64,000 bases of DNA. It comes from Clostridia bacterium. Its GTDB lineage: Bacteria > Bacillota > Clostridia > Oscillospirales > CAG-272. The stretch covers positions 104,952 through 168,951 of the forward strand of contig JAFVUF010000012.1 in NCBI GenBank assembly GCA_017502875.1. The letters are read 5' to 3'. A program made the translations under genes and the position numbers. Under the pieces are notes generated by a model. That model was not told the origin of the DNA. It did no database searches and saw nothing but the letters and a program-made list of their open reading frames with translations. Of the stretch, positions 32,887-41,211 are shown one piece after another. Within the stretch, counting starts at the first letter, position 1. Each line of letters starts with the position of its first letter.

Positions 32887-33825
32887 TTACCGTTGCAAGT
32901 CGTTACTTGCAAGCTGCATTAAGCGCTTGTTGAACTCCTCGGCGGTGTTCATACCCATATACTTCTGGCGCTGATTCATAGCCGCAATTTCAATGATTAC
33001 CGCAAGGTTACGTCCGGGACGAACAGGAATGGTAACGCTCGGTATCTCAATACCCATTATCTCCATCATCTCGTTTGAAAGACCCATTCTGTCGTACATC
33101 TTGCCCTCGACCCACGGCTCAAGCTTGATGACAAGCTCTATCTTCTCCGTCTCCTTGACCGATCCGATACCGAAAAGGCTGCGGACGTCAACTATACCGA
33201 TTCCTCGAAGCTCAATGTAGTGCTTGATGAGGTCGGGGGCGCGCGCGACCAGAGTCTTTGAGCTTACCCTGCGTATCTCAACGGCGTCGTCCGCTATCAG
33301 ACGGTGTCCTCTCTTGATAAGCTCGATAGCCGTCTCGCTCTTACCTATTCCGGAGTCTCCGAGAATAAGAATACCTATTCCGTATACCTCGACCATAACG
33401 CCGTGGCGGGTAAACATCGGAGCTACCTCGACACGCAAGGAATTTATAAGCGAAGCCATAAATTCAGAGGTGCGTATAGCGGTGCGGAGAAGCGGAACGT
33501 CGTACTTTTTGGCAAACTCATAAAAAACGGCGTGCGGCTCAAGTGAGCTGGAAATTATAACGCAAATAGGCTTGCCCGACATGAATTTCTCAACGTTCAC
33601 ACGGCGAGTCTCCTCGTCAAGCCCGTCAAGATAAGCGTGCTCCTCACGTCCGATTATCTGCATGCGGTGAGGCTGATAAAGCTCCGTGAAGCCCGTAAGC
33701 GGAAGCCCGGGACGGTTAACGTCGGAGGTGTTTACGATGACCTCCTCCTCGCCCATATACAAAACCTCAAGCTGAAATTCCTTAATTATATCGCCAAGGC
33801 TTACGCCCTTTCCCATTTCTTCCAT
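32887..33825 (-). CDS. hprK: HPr kinase/phosphorylase
   Basis: A 312-residue bifunctional enzyme that phosphorylates HPr (or Crh) on Ser46 and reverses this, driving carbon catabolite control in Firmicutes. The P-loop GDSGIGKSETA lies near residue 155; the HPr-kinase signature RGIGIVDVRSLFGIGSV follows near residue 205. The start at 33825 (MEEMGKGVSLGDIIKEF) is favoured by AAAGGAACT upstream and by normal family length (about 310). A longer open frame to 34035 overlaps thiI and is spurious. It is 31 bp downstream of thiI. Confidence 0.96.
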   Translation of the reverse strand: MEEMGKGVSLGDIIKEFQLEVLYMGEEEVIVNTSDVNRPGLPLTGFTELYQPHRMQIIGREEHAYLDGLDEETRRVNVEKFMSGKPICVIISSSLEPHAVFYEFAKKYDVPLLRTAIRTSEFMASLINSLRVEVAPMFTRHGVMVEVYGIGILILGDSGIGKSETAIELIKRGHRLIADDAVEIRRVSSKTLVARAPDLIKHYIELRGIGIVDVRSLFGIGSVKETEKIELVIKLEPWVEGKMYDRMGLSNEMMEIMGIEIPSVTIPVRPGRNLAVIIEIAAMNQRQKYMGMNTAEEFNKRLMQLASNDLQR

Positions 33826-33856
33826 ATTTACAGTTCCTTTCTCAGCTATACTGAAT

Positions 33857-35041
33857 TCAGTCCTCGAAATAGGACTTATAGAAAACTTCCATTTTCTCAA
33901 ACGCCTCGTCCTCAAGAGCCGAAAGCTGAGCCTTTTCCTCCTCGGCAATAACCCTTGAAAGCTCAGGGCGTGTTTTGGGGTGGCGCGGAGTAAATACCGT
34001 ACAGCAATCCTCGTAAGGCAGTATGGACGTCTCAAAGGTGTTTATCTTACGGGCAATGTCTATTATTTCTTCCTTGTCCATACCAATGCAGGGACGGAAA
34101 ACCAGCATATCGGCGGCAGGGTCCGTAACCCCCATAGCGAGCATTGTCTGTGAAGCCACCTGACCGAGACTCTCGCCCGTTATCAGAGCGTCGCAGCCGC
34201 GAGCCTTCGCCACTCTTGCCGCAAGTCTCATCATACAGCGGCGCAAAAGCAGAGTGAAATACTCCTCCTGTACCGTGTCGCGCAGCCTCTCCTGTATCTC
34301 GGTAACGGAAATGCAGCATACGCGAAGCGTTCCGCAGTAGTCGCTCATAAGACGGGCAAGCTCAAGCACCTTTTCCTTCGCCGCGTCCGAGGTGTAGGGA
34401 AAGCTCTCAAAATGCACCGCCTCCACCTTAGCTCCTCGCTTAGCCATCATATAACCCGCCACCGGGCTGTCAATTCCGCCCGAAAGCAGCAGCATAGCCT
34501 TACCCGCGGTACCGATAGGCATACCGCCCGCGCCTCTTACGGCGTCGGCGTGAACGTAAGCGTGCTCCTCGCGTATCTCAACCGTAACGGTAGCCTCAGG
34601 AAAGTCCATCGAAACGCCGATTTTACCCTTCATAGCGTCAAGGATAGCGCCGCCGACCTGAGCCGCGATTTCGGGCGACTTCAATGGGAAGCGCTTGTCC
34701 GCGCGCTTGGCGTTTGCGCGGAAGGTGCGTTTGCCCGAAAGCAGAGGCGGAACGTAGCTCTTTACGACCTCGATAATGCTGTCCATATTTTTTTCGGTCT
34801 CGGCAGCTCGGCAAACGGTAGCGATACCGAAAATCTTGCGAAGCTCATCAAAAACCTCGTCGCCGCAGTCAAGACTTTGAAGCGGCTCAACGTAAATAGT
34901 GGACTGCGCGCGGCGAACGTCAAAGCTGCCGAAGCGAGCGATACGGCGTTTTATTTCCTTGACGAGCGCGCCCTCAAACTGACTTTTGTTAAGCCCTTTA
35001 AGCGCAAGCTCGCCGTATTTGCATAAAAAAATCTCTTTCAT
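33857..35041 (-). CDS. thiI: tRNA 4-thiouridine synthase ThiI (no rhodanese domain)
   Basis: A 394-residue ThiI with an N-terminal ferredoxin-like/THUMP region (residues 1-165) and a PP-loop ATP pyrophosphatase domain with LLLSGGIDSPVAGYMMAKRG near residue 183. It adenylates U8 of tRNAs before sulphur transfer. The rhodanese domain present in E. coli ThiI is missing, as in most Gram-positives, so a cysteine desulfurase would supply sulphur directly. Promoter TTGACA/TAAAAT lies at 35078-35106. The operon continues into hprK. Confidence 0.95.
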   Translation of the reverse strand: MKEIFLCKYGELALKGLNKSQFEGALVKEIKRRIARFGSFDVRRAQSTIYVEPLQSLDCGDEVFDELRKIFGIATVCRAAETEKNMDSIIEVVKSYVPPLLSGKRTFRANAKRADKRFPLKSPEIAAQVGGAILDAMKGKIGVSMDFPEATVTVEIREEHAYVHADAVRGAGGMPIGTAGKAMLLLSGGIDSPVAGYMMAKRGAKVEAVHFESFPYTSDAAKEKVLELARLMSDYCGTLRVCCISVTEIQERLRDTVQEEYFTLLLRRCMMRLAARVAKARGCDALITGESLGQVASQTMLAMGVTDPAADMLVFRPCIGMDKEEIIDIARKINTFETSILPYEDCCTVFTPRHPKTRPELSRVIAEEEKAQLSALEDEAFEKMEVFYKSYFED

Positions 35042-35077
35042 AATAAAAACTTTCTTAATACTTATATTATTTAATTA

Positions 35078-35106
35078 ATTTTAACATATACTAAAGGCGT
35101 TGTCAA
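35078..35106 (-). promoter_or_regulatory. sigma-A promoter of thiI-hprK
   Basis: On the minus strand TTGACA (35106-35101) and TAAAAT (35083-35078) are 17 bp apart, about 37 bp before the thiI start codon. Confidence 0.8.
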
Positions 35107-35180
35107 GGCATAATTTATAAAAGTAAACGCCCGCAAGCGCGGAAAAAAGGAAAAAAGTTCAAAAAAATTCGCAAGAACTA

Positions 35181-35209
35181 TTGACAAACGAAAAACGTTG
35201 TGATATAAT
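35181..35209 (+). promoter_or_regulatory. sigma-A promoter of tRNA-Met/tRNA-Glu
   Basis: TTGACA (35181-35186) and TATAAT (35204-35209), spacer 17 bp, 44 bp before the tRNA-Met gene. Both hexamers are consensus, as in the other two tRNA promoters here. Confidence 0.9.
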
Positions 35210-35253
35210 ACCACTATCGCAAATGTCGTCAAAACGCGAAAAGCGATAAGTAT

Positions 35254-35330
35254 GGCGGAATAGCTCAGTTGGCTAGAGCAATCGGTTCATACCCGATAGG
35301 TCATGGGTTCAAGTCCAATTTCCGCTACCA
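35254..35330 (+). tRNA. tRNA-Met (elongator, CAT)
   Basis: GGCGGAA/TTCCGCT acceptor with the G1-U72 pair seen in Bacillus elongator tRNA-Met, anticodon stem ATCGG/CCGAT, loop TTCATAC, T arm ATGGG-TTCAAGT-CCAAT, CCA encoded. The lack of a three-GC anticodon stem and the first base G exclude the initiator. Confidence 0.9.
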
Positions 35331-35332
35331 AC

Positions 35333-35358
35333 AAACGAGACCCGAAAGGGTCTCGTTT
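35333..35358 (+). terminator. hairpin between tRNA-Met and tRNA-Glu
   Basis: AAACGAGACCC / GGGTCTCGTTT around GAAA. Stable, but not followed by a long T-run, so it may be a processing site as well as a weak terminator. Confidence 0.55.
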
Positions 35359-35364
35359 GGTAAA

Positions 35365-35439
35365 GGCCCGTTGGTCAAGAGGTTAAGACACCGCCCTTTC
35401 ACGGCAGTAACACGAGTTCGATTCTCGTACGGGTCACCA
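35365..35439 (+). tRNA. tRNA-Glu (TTC)
   Basis: GGCCCGT/ACGGGTC acceptor, anticodon stem CCGCC/GGCAG, loop CTTTCAC, T arm ACGAG-TTCGATT-CTCGT, CCA encoded. Its 3' end is repeated twice downstream (see the following repeat entries). Confidence 0.95.
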
Positions 35440-35478
35440 AAATAACACTCCCCTCAACCGAGGGGAGTGTTATTTTTC
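35440..35478 (+). terminator. intrinsic terminator after tRNA-Glu
   Basis: AAAATAACACTCCCCT / AGGGGAGTGTTATTTTT around CAACCG, with a T-run at its end. Confidence 0.85.
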
Positions 35479-35492
35479 GTAATCTGCTAATG

Positions 35493-35602
35493 AATCGAAC
35501 TCCGCAAATCCAAAGGATTTGCTTAAGAGTGTGCGTTGTAGCCGTTCAACTACCGCAAAACCTTGCGCACACTTGAGTTCATGATTCTCGTACGGGTCAC
35601 CA
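35493..35602 (+). repeat. tRNA-Glu T-arm foldback unit 1
   Basis: AATCGAACTC (35493-35502) is the exact reverse complement of the tRNA-Glu T-loop region GAGTTCGATT. Hairpin A is GCAAATCC-aaa-GGATTTGC (35504-35522). Hairpin B is AGTGTGCG/CGCACACT (35528-35573) with a 30-nt loop. GAGTTC (35575-35580) pairs back to GAACTC; after two extra bases (AT), GATTCTCGTACGGGTCACCA (35583-35602) repeats the tRNA-Glu 3' end perfectly, CCA included. Confidence 0.8.
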
Positions 35603-35640
35603 TAGAACGAAGCACTCCAAAAGGAGTGCTTTTTTCGTTC
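35603..35640 (+). terminator. hairpin after tRNA-Glu tail copy 2
   Basis: TAGAACGAAGCACTCC / GGAGTGCTTTTTTCGTTCTA. With the preceding GGGTCACCA and the following TGGCGACCC it extends into an imperfect inverted repeat from 35594 to 35651, so the tRNA tail is part of the stem. Confidence 0.7.
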
Positions 35641-35642
35641 TA

Positions 35643-35787
35643 TGGCGACCCATACTTCGATCGACTTGGCAACGCAGTTGCCGAGTTCGTATTAAGCGCC
35701 CAACGGGCGCGTCAATCTTCGTCCTCGAATTGAAAATCCCCCTTTTCTCCTTGTCCACCGAGGACGAAATTCTCGTACGGAGCGCCA
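35643..35787 (+). repeat. tRNA-Glu T-arm foldback unit 2 (degenerate)
   Basis: TGGCGACCCATAC at the left resembles the inverted tRNA-Glu 3' end (TGGTGACCCGTAC). Inside are CTTGGCAAC-gca-GTTGCCGAG, GCGCCC-aac-GGGCGC, and a hairpin TTCGTCCTCG/CGAGGACGAA (35718-35768) with a 31-nt loop. The right end, ATTCTCGTACGGAGCGCCA, is an imperfect third copy of the tRNA-Glu tail. The layout parallels unit 1. Confidence 0.65.
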
Positions 35788-35879
35788 AGAACGAATAAAT
35801 CCGTATCCTCCTTGCAGTAGCGGAATTTTGCCTTATACCGAGTTAAAGCAATTGATAAAAGTTTTAACAAATATAAAAA

Positions 35880-35920
35880 TATACACCTGCAAAAGCTTGA
35901 CAAGCTTTTGCAGGTGTATA
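35880..35920 (-). terminator. perfect 20-bp inverted repeat with 1-nt centre, terminator of the ThuA cluster
   Basis: TATACACCTGCAAAAGCTTG (35880-35899) is perfectly inverted at 35901-35920 around a single A. On the minus strand the stem is followed by TTTTTATATTTG, so it probably ends the minus-strand operon. Its unusual length and perfection also make cruciform formation possible. Confidence 0.8.
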
Positions 35921-35942
35921 CAAATTCTGGCGGATAATTAGT

Positions 35943-36662
35943 TTATTTAATCGAAAATTCTGTAATATGCGGACAAACAAGTTTATCTAAAATAGGACGG
36001 TTTGGTTTAAGGTATTTACTTGCGTTCACAAGAATTTTTCTTACACCCTCGTTTCTGTAAACGGGGTATGTTTCGTGTCCACAGTTTAAGTAAAACACTT
36101 TACCGCGTCCTCGTTTTACAACAAAGCCCGCGCGCAAAACCTCGCCGCCTTTAAACCAACCAAGATATATAAGCTCGTCCGGCGTAGGAATATCAAACGG
36201 CTCGCCGTACATTTCTTCGTTAATAATATCAACGTATTCACCTAAACCGTCGTTAATAGGGTGGTTAACGTCAACGCACCAAAGGCGCTCTTGCGCGCCA
36301 TCTTCACGCCATTTTAAGCTGCCCGAAGCTCCCGTAATGCGCATAAATACCTTTGATTTATGCGCGGAATGTAAGCAAATCAAGCCCATACCCTTTTGAA
36401 CCCGTTCGATAATTTTATCAACAAGTTCGTTTTGAACCTTATGATTATACGCGTGCGACCACCAAACTACAACGTCAGCGGTATTTAAAATGTCTTCATT
36501 AAAATCTTCGGCGCCGTTTTCATCAAGCTTTACCAAAGTAACACTGTTCCCCGCTTCTTCAAAAAGGTTTTTTAAGCATACTCCTAAGGTTTCGGGGTAT
36601 GCGTTTACGCCTTTTTCCGTAAGCATTTCAGGATTAATTTCGCAAAACACCGCAATATTCAT
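35943..36662 (-). CDS. ThuA-like (glutamine-amidotransferase-fold) protein
   Basis: A 239-residue ThuA-family protein. Visible features are the N-terminal strand MNIAVFCEINPE, DVVVWWSHAYNHKVQ, the conserved GLICLHSAHKSKVF region (His/Ser), and GRGKVFYLNCGHETYPVY near the end, typical of the family. ThuA proteins act in disaccharide or sugar catabolism with Gfo/Idh/MocA oxidoreductases; their exact reaction is poorly known. It is the last gene of a four-gene minus-strand operon, 10 bp after the oxidoreductase. Composition is AT-richer than core genes. Confidence 0.85.
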   Translation of the reverse strand: MNIAVFCEINPEMLTEKGVNAYPETLGVCLKNLFEEAGNSVTLVKLDENGAEDFNEDILNTADVVVWWSHAYNHKVQNELVDKIIERVQKGMGLICLHSAHKSKVFMRITGASGSLKWREDGAQERLWCVDVNHPINDGLGEYVDIINEEMYGEPFDIPTPDELIYLGWFKGGEVLRAGFVVKRGRGKVFYLNCGHETYPVYRNEGVRKILVNASKYLKPNRPILDKLVCPHITEFSIK

Positions 36663-36672
36663 AATTCACCTC

Positions 36673-37836
36673 TTAAAGCTCAGGAAGCTCCACCTTAATC
36701 TCCTGACCAAGCCTTGCCGATTCAACGATACCGTCAATAATAGCTTGGTTAATAACAATCTGTTCGCTGGGAACAGGCGCTTTGCCGCCCGTGATAACAG
36801 CGTCTAAGAAGGAACGGATTTTTTCGTAGAAATTACCCTTAGGAGTAGGCTTAAGCATAGGTATTTCAGTAACAACCTCAGAGCCTGCCATCTTTGAATA
36901 AATCTTCATAGGACCGCCTATTGAACCGTTCCAGCATTCAGTTGAAGGAATACGAAGCGAGCCCTTAGTACCCATAATAATAGTATCCCCGGGGGTATCA
37001 AGGTGCATAGCCCAAGCTATTCTAAAATCTAAAACAATACCGCCTTCTAAACGTATAAAGCCTGCCGCAAAGTCTTCAACACCGAAAATATCGGCATATT
37101 CGGGGTGAGTGGGGTAAGTCGCGGGGTCCTTACCGAAGAAGTCTGATTTATAGCCTGTAACGGTAAGCGGCTTTGGATAACCGATAGCATTAAGCACCAT
37201 ATCAAGCGAATAACAACCGATATCACCCATTGCGCCGATACCGGCGGTGTTTTTATCAATAAATGAAGTTCCAAAAGGCGTGGGGATACCGGAACGTCGT
37301 CCGCCGCCCGTTTGAATATAGTAAATCTTACCTAAAACACCCGATTCAACTATTTCTTTAACCTTTTTCATATTCGGGTCCATACGGGGCTGAAAACCGA
37401 TAGATAGAATTTTACCGGTTTTTTTAGCGGTCTCGTGCATTGCGATAGCTTCCTTTAAGGTAACGGACATAGGCTTTTCGCAAAGAACGTGAACACCCTT
37501 TTCCATAGCGTAAACAGAACACTCCGCGTGAGTAGTATTATAGGTCGTAACAGAAACAGCGTCTAATTCTTCGTTATCTAATAATTCTTTATGAGAGAGA
37601 TAGCATTTAACGCCGTCCAAGCCCCATTTTTTTGCGAATTTTTCCGCTTTACCGGGAACCAAGTCAGCAAGACAGGTGATTTCAACATCATCCATCTTTT
37701 TAAGCTCTAAAACATGCGCATCCGCTATCCAACCTGTACCGATAATACCTACTTTAAGCTTGCGGCTTGCCTTAACACTCACGTTATCGGCGACATTTTT
37801 AAATTCATCCATTATATTCTGACTGCTATTGTTCAT
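36673..37836 (-). CDS. Gfo/Idh/MocA-family oxidoreductase
   Basis: A 387-residue NAD(P)-dependent sugar dehydrogenase-like protein. The Rossmann motif is VGIIGTGWIADAH and the catalytic Lys lies in HVLCEKPMSVTL; DIGCYSLDMVLNAIGYP contains the conserved active-site His/Asp region in variant form (Cys-Tyr in place of the usual His). I start at 37836 (MNNSSQNIMDEF) because AAGGAG lies seven bases upstream. It precedes the ThuA gene by 10 bp, a classic pairing. Substrate unknown; inositol- or disaccharide-derived keto sugars are likely in this family. Confidence 0.88.
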   Translation of the reverse strand: MNNSSQNIMDEFKNVADNVSVKASRKLKVGIIGTGWIADAHVLELKKMDDVEITCLADLVPGKAEKFAKKWGLDGVKCYLSHKELLDNEELDAVSVTTYNTTHAECSVYAMEKGVHVLCEKPMSVTLKEAIAMHETAKKTGKILSIGFQPRMDPNMKKVKEIVESGVLGKIYYIQTGGGRRSGIPTPFGTSFIDKNTAGIGAMGDIGCYSLDMVLNAIGYPKPLTVTGYKSDFFGKDPATYPTHPEYADIFGVEDFAAGFIRLEGGIVLDFRIAWAMHLDTPGDTIIMGTKGSLRIPSTECWNGSIGGPMKIYSKMAGSEVVTEIPMLKPTPKGNFYEKIRSFLDAVITGGKAPVPSEQIVINQAIIDGIVESARLGQEIKVELPEL

Positions 37837-37890
37837 TATAATCTCCTTACTGCTTTTATTAGCTCTGTAATTATGCGCCATGTTTTATGG

Positions 37891-38862
37891 CTATGCCCAC
37901 CACATATTTGTATTCGGTTCTGTAATAATACCGTCTTTTACAAATTTAATTGCCTTTTCCAAGCCCTCCTTGGGCGACATTAACCCATCCTCGTGTTCAA
38001 TAGAAACAGTTCCGTCGTACCCCGCGATAATGAGCGCGGAGAATATTTGCTTCCATAACCCCTCGTTATGACCGTAGCCTAACGTTCTGAACACCCAAGA
38101 ACGGTTTGCCATATCGGTAAAGCTTGTGGTATCATTAACGCCGTTTATACGAATATTGTGTTCGATAAGCTGGGTATCTTTTGCGTGGAAATAATAAATC
38201 GCCTTGTTTTTACCGAGCTCACGTATAACCTCAAATAAATCCATGCCCTGCCAGAATAGGTGCGAAGGGTCAATATTCGCGCCTATCATTTCGCCCACCG
38301 CGTTACGAAGTCTTAACAAGGTTGACGTATTGTATACGCAAAAGCCCGGGTGAATTTCAAGAGCGATTTTCTTAACGCCGCAGCGCTCAGCAAATTTAAC
38401 AGCCTCTCTCCAGTAAGGGATTAAGACCTCATTCCACTGATAATCTAACGATTTTTGATAATCAGGCGGCCAGGCGCAGGTTATCCAAGAAGGCATTTTC
38501 GCATCGGGGTCGCTACCCGGACAGCCGGAAAATGTAACGATAGTTTCAACGCCAAGCTGACCGGCTAAAACGCAAGCCGCTTCAAAATCGTCTTGAAACC
38601 TTTTAGCTATTTCTTTATCGGGGTGAATACAGTTGCCGTGCACAGCCAATGCTGAAATTGTCATATTATAGCGCTTAAAGGTATCTAAAAGCTCGTTGCG
38701 TTTCGCTTCGTCTTTAGATAAAACCAACGCGTCGGCATGCGCTTTACCGGGGTAACCGCCTACACCAAGCTCAAATTGCCCAACGCCAAGCGACGATAAG
38801 TATTTTAAGCTTTCGTCAAGCGAATAATCACCCAAAATACTGCTTACTACACTAATATTCAT
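37891..38862 (-). CDS. sugar phosphate isomerase/epimerase (AP endonuclease 2-type TIM barrel)
   Basis: A 323-residue TIM-barrel protein of the xylose-isomerase-like superfamily. It begins MNISVVSSILGDYSLDESLK; metal-ligand regions include KKIALEIHPGFCVYNTSTLL (Glu), IGANIDPSHLFWQGMDL (Asp, His), YYFHAKDTQL (His) and VSIEHEDGLMSPKEGLEKA (Glu), the set of a divalent-metal epimerase. Members isomerise or epimerise keto sugars or inosose. It lies between the two oxidoreductase genes and would share their pathway. Confidence 0.88.
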   Translation of the reverse strand: MNISVVSSILGDYSLDESLKYLSSLGVGQFELGVGGYPGKAHADALVLSKDEAKRNELLDTFKRYNMTISALAVHGNCIHPDKEIAKRFQDDFEAACVLAGQLGVETIVTFSGCPGSDPDAKMPSWITCAWPPDYQKSLDYQWNEVLIPYWREAVKFAERCGVKKIALEIHPGFCVYNTSTLLRLRNAVGEMIGANIDPSHLFWQGMDLFEVIRELGKNKAIYYFHAKDTQLIEHNIRINGVNDTTSFTDMANRSWVFRTLGYGHNEGLWKQIFSALIIAGYDGTVSIEHEDGLMSPKEGLEKAIKFVKDGIITEPNTNMWWA

Positions 38863-38873
38863 AATTTTCCCCC

Positions 38874-39932
38874 TTAAAATGTATTTTTTATAACCTCATT
38901 GTTTTTAGCGGATAAGCCACAGGCTTCCATAAACTTAAATACGCGGACTACCTCATCGCGCTTAATATAGCCTTCCTCATTTCCAAGACAGGCTTCAACG
39001 AAATTACGGTAAAACTCAAAAGGCTTAGCCCTAATAATCAAAAGGTCGCTGTTATTTTTACTGTTATTTGCGCGCGGAGCCATTGTTTTGGTTAAACCGT
39101 TACCGGCTTTAATTCCCTGAACGTTATTATCTTCGCCCGTAACGACAGTTGTTACTCCGCCCGTAATCGCCCAATCGTTAACAGTCGCGGTGCCCTTAGT
39201 GCCGTAAACCTGCCAACGCGGTAAGCCTCTAAGGCAGTCGGTTGCGACGGTAATGCGATATTTTACGCCGTTTTCAAAATTAGCGGTTAACTGGAAGCCG
39301 TCTTCAACCTCCTCGCCGTAAATATAACTGTATTCGCTATATAAGCTTGTAACGGCAGAGGGTATCATCTGGAACATTTGGTCAATTAAATGAACGCCCC
39401 AATCGAACATCATACCTCCGCCGTGTTTGATTAAACGGCGCCAGCTTCCCGGTATTCCGTTGCCGCCCATTACGCGCGACTCAATCAAATAAACCTCACC
39501 TATCAGGCTGTTATCGTAAATATTTTTAACGGTTAAAAAGTCTTCGTCCCAACGACGGTTCTGATGAACCTCAAATGTAACGCCCGCTTTTTCTGCCGCT
39601 TCGTACATTTCTACCGCTTCATCGGAATTCATCGCGACGGGCTTTTCGCATATGATATGCTTATGATGAAGCGCCGCCTGTTTAACATAATCAGCGTGTA
39701 AGTCATTTGGGGTAGCAACCAATACCGCGTCAACGCTGCTGTCTGCCCAAATTTCTTCAGGCGAGCCGTATACCTTGTAGCCATCCTCTAACGCCCGCTT
39801 TTGCCTGTCGGGTGAAATATCGTAAACGCCTGTAACGGTAAGCGGTTTGCCTACGCCCAAAGCATTATATTCTTTAATACGGAGAGAGTGCCAGCGTCCC
39901 ATTCCGCCAAATCCGATAATAACTAAATTCAT
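38874..39932 (-). CDS. Gfo/Idh/MocA-family oxidoreductase
   Basis: A 352-residue oxidoreductase distinct from the one at 36.7 kb. The Rossmann motif VIIGFGGMGRWHSLRIKEYN, LVATPNDLHADYVKQAA and the catalytic HIICEKPVAMNSDEAVEM are clear; GGGMMFDWGVHLIDQMFQMI contains the active-site Asp-x3-His. It is the first gene of the operon, divergent from the AraC regulator with a 204 bp shared upstream region. The substrate is unknown. Confidence 0.9.
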   Translation of the reverse strand: MNLVIIGFGGMGRWHSLRIKEYNALGVGKPLTVTGVYDISPDRQKRALEDGYKVYGSPEEIWADSSVDAVLVATPNDLHADYVKQAALHHKHIICEKPVAMNSDEAVEMYEAAEKAGVTFEVHQNRRWDEDFLTVKNIYDNSLIGEVYLIESRVMGGNGIPGSWRRLIKHGGGMMFDWGVHLIDQMFQMIPSAVTSLYSEYSYIYGEEVEDGFQLTANFENGVKYRITVATDCLRGLPRWQVYGTKGTATVNDWAITGGVTTVVTGEDNNVQGIKAGNGLTKTMAPRANNSKNNSDLLIIRAKPFEFYRNFVEACLGNEEGYIKRDEVVRVFKFMEACGLSAKNNEVIKNTF

Positions 39933-40063
39933 AAATTGTAATTCTCCTTAGTTAAACGCCGATTTTTATTCGCCGTAATCATCTACTTTAATTAAACACC
40001 ATATTTTTACGATTTTCTATTCATTTTTAATAAAAAACATTTCAAATATTGACATTATGCAGG

Positions 40064-40092
40064 TTGACAAGATACAATTTACATGGTATAAT
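40064..40092 (+). promoter_or_regulatory. sigma-A promoter of the AraC regulator
   Basis: TTGACA (40064-40069) and TATAAT (40087-40092) with a 17 bp spacer, 45 bp before the araC-like start. The same 204 bp gap must hold the promoter and operators for the divergent operon; no clear minus-strand -10/-35 pair could be chosen. Confidence 0.8.
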
Positions 40093-40136
40093 TACTTATA
40101 CAAAACGCTTAAATAAGGTATGAAGGCTTAATCAAT

Positions 40137-40940
40137 ATGAACGGAAATTTAGTTTATGAGGGCGAGCACGACACGCAAAACGATTTATTCACCCATCTTG
40201 AGGTAAGCATAAACCACCGAGTGCCGCCGCATTTTCATAGGTGCATCGAAATAATTTATTTTTTAAAAGGCTCGGCATCGGTTATTATAGACGGCGAACA
40301 ATTCACGTTTTCCGAAAATGATATTATGTTCGCCAAGCGCTGCGCCACGCACGAAATTGTATACAATAACTGCGAAACGGTATTACTTGTTATTCCCCCA
40401 AAATACTCTGACGACTTCGAGTATATTTTTCAAAACACTACCATTCCCGCATGCCTCAGCGATAAAGAATTTAACAAAACCTTAAAATCATGCTTTTGGC
40501 ATTTATCAAGCCGTACTGAAACGCTTGATATGGTTATTAAAGGGTATATCAATATTATCATCGGTAAATTATTTGAACACTACCCCAATACAAAAATTGA
40601 AAACAAGGCTAACATTGATTTGATAATCAAGGTTTTGAATTACATCGATAAGCACTATACCGAGCAAATTACTCTTGACAGTATCTCAAAATATTTCGGG
40701 TATAATAAATATTACTTTTCGCGCTTGTTTAACCAAACGATAGGCGAAAACTTAAACTCGTATTTAAACGGAGTAAGACTCGCGAATTTAGTTAAATACG
40801 CCCGTAAAACAGATAAGCCCAATTTTTTACAGCTTACAATGAATTTTGGCTTTGAAAGCTTTTCAACCTTTTACCGTGTTTGTTATAATAAATACGGTAT
40901 GTCCCCTAGAAAAGTATTACAAAACAAACGTTTAATATAA
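40137..40940 (+). CDS. AraC-family regulator with cupin sensor domain
   Basis: A 267-residue regulator. The N-terminal cupin domain has HRVPPHFHRCIEIIYFLKGS (His and Glu of a cupin site) and EQFTFSENDIMFA. The C-terminal two helix-turn-helix units occupy about residues 165-262 (ITLDSISKYFGYNKYYFSRL, LQLTMNFGFESFSTFYRVCY, and the family ending YGMSPRKVL). It is divergent from the Gfo/isomerase/ThuA operon and probably activates it in response to a sugar. AT-rich codon choice matches the operon and differs from the ribosomal genes. Confidence 0.9.
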   Translation: MNGNLVYEGEHDTQNDLFTHLEVSINHRVPPHFHRCIEIIYFLKGSASVIIDGEQFTFSENDIMFAKRCATHEIVYNNCETVLLVIPPKYSDDFEYIFQNTTIPACLSDKEFNKTLKSCFWHLSSRTETLDMVIKGYINIIIGKLFEHYPNTKIENKANIDLIIKVLNYIDKHYTEQITLDSISKYFGYNKYYFSRLFNQTIGENLNSYLNGVRLANLVKYARKTDKPNFLQLTMNFGFESFSTFYRVCYNKYGMSPRKVLQNKRLI

Positions 40941-41119
40941 AAGTCTTCAATTAAAGCCTTACGCCATATCCCTGTAAATCAAAATTTCACTCGCTTTATT
41001 TTTAACATTACTCTTAGTCCGTATGGGACGGAATTGTCTGCCCCGTATATCATCAACGTGTCATTTCTACCGCGCTACGCGTCAAGAATTAAAATTTGTA
41101 ATTAAATTTGAAAAAGCCC

Positions 41120-41147
41120 TTGACAAAATCAAACTAATACGTATAAT
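41120..41147 (+). promoter_or_regulatory. sigma-A promoter of the UroD-like gene
   Basis: TTGACA (41120-41125) and TATAAT (41142-41147), spacer 16 bp. It indicates that the UroD-like gene is transcribed separately from araC. Confidence 0.8.
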
Positions 41148-41211
41148 TGGTGATGAGAGACTGAATTAAATAATAACCCAAATAGCTCTCAGAATTTTCA
41201 GAAGGGGATTA

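Noticed and set aside
33826..34035. N-terminal extension of HprK
   Set aside because: It overlaps the thiI coding region and lacks similarity; ATG 33825 with AAAGGA gives the normal family length.
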